Part shown: piece after piece, positions 59,993 to 64,000 of the stretch
Layout: every line of letters begins with the position of its first letter
Numbering within the stretch: position 1 is the stretch's first letter
DNA from: Callipepla californica brunnescens
Taxonomy: Eukaryota > Chordata > Aves > Galliformes > Odontophoridae
Length of the DNA: 64,000 nt
Direction of reading: 5' to 3'
Assembly: GCA_023055505.1 (NCBI GenBank)
Contig: JALIRH010000002.1
Location: forward strand, 2,775,001-2,839,000
Translations under genes and position numbers: made by a program
The notes under the pieces: generated by a model
Databases searched by the model: none
What the model was told of the DNA's origin: nothing
What the model saw: only the letters and a program-made list of their open reading frames with translations

Positions 59993-61509
59993 GTAGGTGG
60001 ACAGCATCCCATCCATGCCTCCTGCCCATCCCATGGCTGCTAAAAGAAATACTGCTCCATGGTGGGGCACAGAGGAGCTTGGGGTCCCTGCATTCTTGGG
60101 GGGCAGCACTGGGATATGATGGTTTATGCGCAGGCACATATTGCTCCAGGTGAGCACTCAGCTTTTTGCACACCCCAAAATGAATGCATGAGGGCATGGA
60201 GAGGAAAAAATGGGATGGTACCAAGGTTCCGACACCTCTCTGCTACCCAATCCCTGGTGAGACAGAAGGCTGCTCACTCAGCACATTCTTGTCGTGGTGT
60301 GAGCAGCATCTCTGCTTCATGTCCAAGCACTCACGTGATTTGATCAGAGGGATTTAAAGATAACCAGGCTCCTGCTGGGAAAGCTGGAAGTGGCTGGTCT
60401 CTGTCCAGGACAGATAGGAGATGACGGAGGAGATGTATGTGAGCTTGGGGCAGTTGAGGCCTTTCTACAGCACTGCAGAAGCCGTTGGAGGATTTTTGTG
60501 TTGTCTGAGCTGCAGGCTCCCTGCCGTGCAGCCAGAGCTTCCCACTTAGCTACTGTTGCTCAAATAGGATTCCTGCAGCAAACCTTCCCACGCAGCCAGC
60601 AAAGGGAGTGTTTTAACAAGTGGGGAATTCTTTCCAAAATAAATGAAAAATCACAGGCTTTCCTTGGTCGACAGAGGGAAAAAGCTACAAATAGAAGGAG
60701 AAATTCAGCTTGCGTTGAACCAGAACGCGGCAAGTGCTTCCCAAAGCAGGGGCAAAACTGAGCAACAAACACCATCCCTGGGGTCTCCTTAGCATCCCTC
60801 TTTCAGAATCGCTCATGCTTGCCCAGGAGCTTGAAGGCAGCATTTGAAAGCCAGCTTTGGCCTCAGGCAGAGGCAGGCAAACTCCCTGCTTCCCGGCGTC
60901 AGGCTGAAATTGGGCTGGTGCTTTAAAAAAAGAAAGCATTGCCCACGCACTCGAAACTGTGACTCATGCAGTCGAGCCCGCAGCTGCCTGTGCTGCCCTG
61001 TGCTGGGGCTTGGAAGCACCCGGGGAATGAGAGCCCTTGATCCCACATGGAAGATATCCATCGTTCCTGTTAGCCTCAGCGTTATCTTATCTAAGGGATA
61101 TTAAAAAAAAAAAAAAGGGGCAGCTTTTTTTTGCTCTTTTTTGGTGGAGGGAATCAAAGGGAGAAAGCAGCCAGGAGGAAAAAAAAAAAAGTGAGGATGC
61201 TGAGCTGGCACAGCTTGCTTTATCTCAGGTGATAAATAATTGGAGATGATGTCAGGTGTGATTGCCGTGCTGGGGAATTGGCACAGCTGGTGCCAGGTGA
61301 GCTTAGAGCCCCACGGGGCAGACAATGAGGAACTGGATAAAGGCAGTAAGCTTTTGGAAGGCATGTTTCTGGTGGGATCCAGCCTAGAGTTTATCAGAAG
61401 GGTCTGGGGAGTCTGGCAGTGTTGAGAGCGCATGGGGGACTGCCTTGTGTGGGGTGGTTGAGAGTTCTCTTTATATGAGATGTATCCTGGATATAATGGA
61501 TGTCGTAGA

Positions 61510-61702
61510 TATCGTAGAATCATTCAGGTTGGGAAGAACCTCTAAGATCATCTAGTCTAACCATCAGTATGGGTAAGACCTAGATGAAAGATGTATCTTA
61601 AGATACATTGAGAGATCAGGTTGGATGTTAGGGAAAAAATCTTGTAGTGATGAGGCATTGGAACAGGTTGCCCAGGGAGGTGGTGGAGTTACCATCTCTC
61701 AT
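61510..61702. mobile_element. CR1 fragments in inverted arrangement
   Basis: 61510-61573 is minus orientation (ATCGTAGAATCATTCAGGTT, then CTAAGATCATCTAGTCTAAC). 61610-61702 is plus orientation (AGGTTGGATGTTAGGGAAAA, GGAACAGGTTGCCCAGGGAG) and has lost its tail. An 18-base perfect palindrome (61591-61608) sits between them. Confidence 0.7.
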
Positions 61703-61800
61703 AGATACAGAAACTCAGCCTGGAGGACTTCAGACAGAAATAGGGTAAAAGGCAGAATTTGGTCTATGCAGGAGATGTGGGATTCTTAGGTGGGATACAG

Positions 61801-61840
61801 TTATCTCTCTGTATAGGATATATCCTATACAGAAAGATAA
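61801..61840. repeat. 40-bp near-perfect palindrome without spacer
   Basis: The two 20-base arms (61801-61820 and 61821-61840) are reverse complements with one mismatch. The inner 24 bases from CTGTATAGGATA are perfectly palindromic. No known element or site is recognised in it. Confidence 0.95.
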
Positions 61841-62853
61841 TCTGCTTCCTAGATCTATGGTAACCTATAGCATATGGATAGCTCTGTGTATCTTCAATAG
61901 AGAAATAACTATATCATATTTAATCCTGTCCAACTGTCATCCCATCACATACAGACAAGGTATCCTGTTCTTTTATTTGAGGTCCAAACTGGTCCTGTCT
62001 TGCACACCCTTCCTGGGTCAAGCATTAGCATGCCCAGTATTCTCATTTCCTATCAAAGCCTGTCAGAAACTGCATCACTTGTTCAAATCCCAAGTGAAGC
62101 TTAGTGGCTTTTTTGCCATCTTAAACCAAGGATGACTCCCAACACAGCAGTTCAGTGACTCAGCTTGTAGCTGTGAGGATTCTGGCCCCATGCTTCTCAC
62201 CTGTCAGATTTCACTGCATCTCATCCCAGTTATGCTCTCCTGCCCGTCCTTGTCTCACATGCCACATTCCTCCTGTCAGATCCCCCATTTTGGAAGAGAA
62301 ACCCTCATACTGGGAGAAATGTGCAGTGTCAGCTGCCTGATGGTGCCCTTAGGGATGGACTCTCCCTTCCTCAAAACACTACAGAGGAGGAGCAGGATGC
62401 TTTTCTTCCTTGCAGAGTTGCTTTGTGTTCCCAGCACTGGATTTAGATGGGAGCTGATGAGAGGAAGGATAGGGATTGTGGCTACCCAAAGCTTAACGTA
62501 GCCACTGCCAAACCTTGGTGCATTGGAATGAAACCCCAAGTGAGTTTGGAGGAGGCAGACAATGGCCTGCAAAGGCAAGAGGACATGGGGACAGGACCAC
62601 GTTGGAGGTCATGAAGGATGTAAAGGTTGAGCCTCTTCCCAGGAGATGGGAAGACCATGGACCTGGTATCATCCAACCCAAACCGTGAGCCAAACCAAAG
62701 GATTTGTCCCCACCTTGCTGTACCTTGAGCTCAACTCCAAGAACATGCACGCACCAAAAGGCATCACCTCAGGGTAAAAGCAGTCCTGTACAGTTAACTT
62801 CATGGAATCTGACAGTGTTTCTCACTCTTCTCATCCCTCTCCCATCGCTGCAG

Positions 62854-62984
62854 GATTGGCCATTTGATGATGGAGCACCTCCTCCCAGCAAGATAGTGGA
62901 AGATTGGCTCAACTTACTGAAGACTAAGTTCTGCGAAGACCCCGGCTGCTGCGTGGCCGTGCACTGTGTCGCCGGCTTGGGGCG
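62854..62984 (+). CDS. PTP4A3: PTP4A3 coding exon 3, residues 67-110 (catalytic loop)
   Basis: 131 bases, from [18 protein letters not shown] to [12 protein letters not shown], with Arg110 split across the junction (CG|C). It holds the WPFDD loop with general acid Asp72 and the P-loop HCVAGLGR: nucleophile Cys104 and phosphate-binding Arg110. All catalytic residues are intact, so the enzyme should be active. Acceptor CGCTGCAG, donor GTGAGT. Residues 97-99 read GCC, as in PTP4A1/A2, where mammalian PTP4A3 as I recall has GSC. Confidence 0.97.
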
Positions 62985-63513
62985 GTGAGTCAGGGTCTGC
63001 CACAAAGTGGGAAGCACTCACTAGTTTCCCCTCTCCCTTTTAGCTGGGTATTGCAGCAGTGAGAATGTTAGTGGAAACAGGCTTTGATGCGCTGCTCTCT
63101 GAGCTCATACTTGCCACATTCTGGGGGCACCAGGGGTATGTCAGCGATGCTTAGTGCCTAGTAGTGCTTTTGCTTTTGTAATCTTATTGCAGTCCTCTCG
63201 GTGAAACCAGGAGCTGCTGCTTCCCCTTGCAGCAGGTCAGGGCTGTGTTTTGCATGGAGGTTTGTGTCTGCTCGAACAGTTTGCCTCCAGAATCCTTCTG
63301 CTCAGTAAAGTGCAGCTACCAGCCCCGTCTTTTGGTTTTACCTGCAGGATCAGCCACTCTTTGGGGCCACACTTGCAGCCAAATTTCAAGAAATAACAAA
63401 ATCAAAAAGCAATGCTGTTGACTGCCCGTGTTCTCCACCTCAGGATGGAATGTGAGCACCCAGACTGGGGGCTGCGTGGCTTGGGGTTAAACACTGCTGC
63501 TTTTGCCTTTCAG
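62985..63513 (+). other. PTP4A3 intron between coding exons 3 and 4
   Basis: 529 bp, GTGAGT...TTTCAG, phase 2. Unique sequence; no repeats or other features seen. Confidence 0.95.
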
Positions 63514-63588
63514 CGCTCCTGTCCTCGTTGCCCTGGCTTTGATTGAGAGCGGGATGAAGTATGAAGATGCCATCCAGTTCATCCGACA
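63514..63588 (+). CDS. PTP4A3: PTP4A3 coding exon 4, residues 110-135
   Basis: 75 bases. The first base completes Arg110, then [20 protein letters not shown] and QFIR follow, and the last two bases start Gln135. Ala111 directly follows the P-loop Arg, where most other tyrosine phosphatases have Ser/Thr. This PRL hallmark is linked to their slow phosphoenzyme hydrolysis. Donor GTAAGT is consensus. Confidence 0.96.
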
Positions 63589-63957
63589 GTAAGTGCCCTG
63601 GCAAGTGGTGTTGCAGAACAGGAGCAGAATTACAGAATGATTTGGTTGGGGTTGGGATGGACCTCTGGGTCCAGCCCCTGGTCAAGAAGGGATACCCAGA
63701 GCAGGCTGCACAAAACCATATCCTGATAGTTCCTGAAGATTTCCCAGGAGGGAGACTGTATGTTGGGGAGAAAGCAGCCCTACTCCAAGGGAACAGAGTA
63801 TCAGAGCTGTAAAAGTCTCAATGCCCACCACGACCCTTGGGGAATGCACGCAGCTTCAGCCTCTGAAATCCCATATTTGCTTCAGGCGGGGGTGGGTTTG
63901 GGTTGGTGTTCTTCTGCTGTGTTGCTGACTGCACCCACCCCTCTTTTATCCTCACAG
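63589..63957 (+). other. PTP4A3 intron between coding exons 4 and 5
   Basis: 369 bp, GTAAGT...CTCACAG, phase 2. About a third is a minus-strand CR1 fragment. Confidence 0.95.
63627..63762 (-). mobile_element. CR1 LINE 3' fragment
   Basis: GAATTACAGAATGATTTGGT, GTTGGGATGGACCTCTGGGT and GGATACCCAGAGCAGGCTGC, a divergent antisense CR1 3' end starting about 40 bp downstream of the exon 4 donor. Confidence 0.65.
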
Positions 63958-64000
63958 AAAACGCAGAGGAGCCATCAACAGCAAGCAGCTGACGTACCTG
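63958..64000 (+). CDS. PTP4A3: PTP4A3 coding exon 5, partial, residues 135-149
   Basis: The first base completes Gln135, then KRRGAINSKQLTYL. The exon runs off the window edge. GAINSKQLTYL is the PTP4A3 form (PTP4A1/A2 have GAFNSKQLLYL). The rest, including the C-terminal basic stretch and the CAAX prenylation box needed for membrane targeting, is outside the window. Confidence 0.96.

Larger units (their letters stand above)
59993..62853 (+). other. PTP4A3 intron between coding exons 2 and 3
   Basis: Phase 0, GTAGGT...CTGCAG, 2,861 bp. It has poly(A) runs near 61104 and 61180 and an AT-rich patch at 61460-61930 with CR1 pieces and two strong palindromes. The rest is unique sequence with no recognised feature. 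Confidence 0.93.

Overview
This is vertebrate nuclear DNA from a bird, most likely a galliform such as chicken. Three things point there. CR1 LINE fragments are scattered throughout, with the avian 3' tail (TTGGACTAGATGATCTTT...TTCCAAC...ATTCTATG). There is a mariner-type element of the chicken Mariner1_GG/Galluhop kind, and an LTR of a type I recognise from avian endogenous retroviruses. Species and chromosome are inference; nothing here proves them. There are no bacterial features, no tRNA or rRNA genes and no CRISPR array.

The only protein-coding gene I can support is PTP4A3 (PRL-3, a small prenylated dual-specificity phosphatase), on the + strand. Five coding exons are visible (58176-58280, 59900-59992, 62854-62984, 63514-63588, 63958-64000), giving residues 1-149 of an expected ~173. 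The gene runs off the right edge, so the polybasic tail and CAAX box are not in the window. All splice sites are GT-AG and the phases join cleanly. A CpG island at about 25.08-25.9 kb looks like a promoter with a non-coding first exon (splice donor after 25368). I infer that it is the PTP4A3 promoter, which would give a first intron of about 32 kb. The leader next to the start codon (57496-58175, if exonic) carries four short upstream ORFs, all in weak start contexts, in front of a strong Kozak start.

Layout: 1-25 kb is upstream flank without recognisable genes. It is dominated by CR1 fragments and includes a CR1 nested inside a mariner element (0.93-2.17 kb). 25.0-25.9 kb is the promoter/CpG island, with GC boxes, an E-box and a small GC-rich minisatellite on its 3' shore. 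25.4-57.5 kb is inferred intron 1, with more CR1 copies, one LTR (47.4-48.0 kb), microsatellites and some unique stretches that may be regulatory. 57.5-64 kb holds the leader, coding exons and short introns, including a 40-bp near-perfect palindrome at 61801-61840.

For CR1 entries, '+' means the element reads toward its ATTCTATG tail on the + strand and '-' means the tail is at the left end. Subfamily names were not assigned because no library search was possible. Element ends are accurate to about 10-30 bases.
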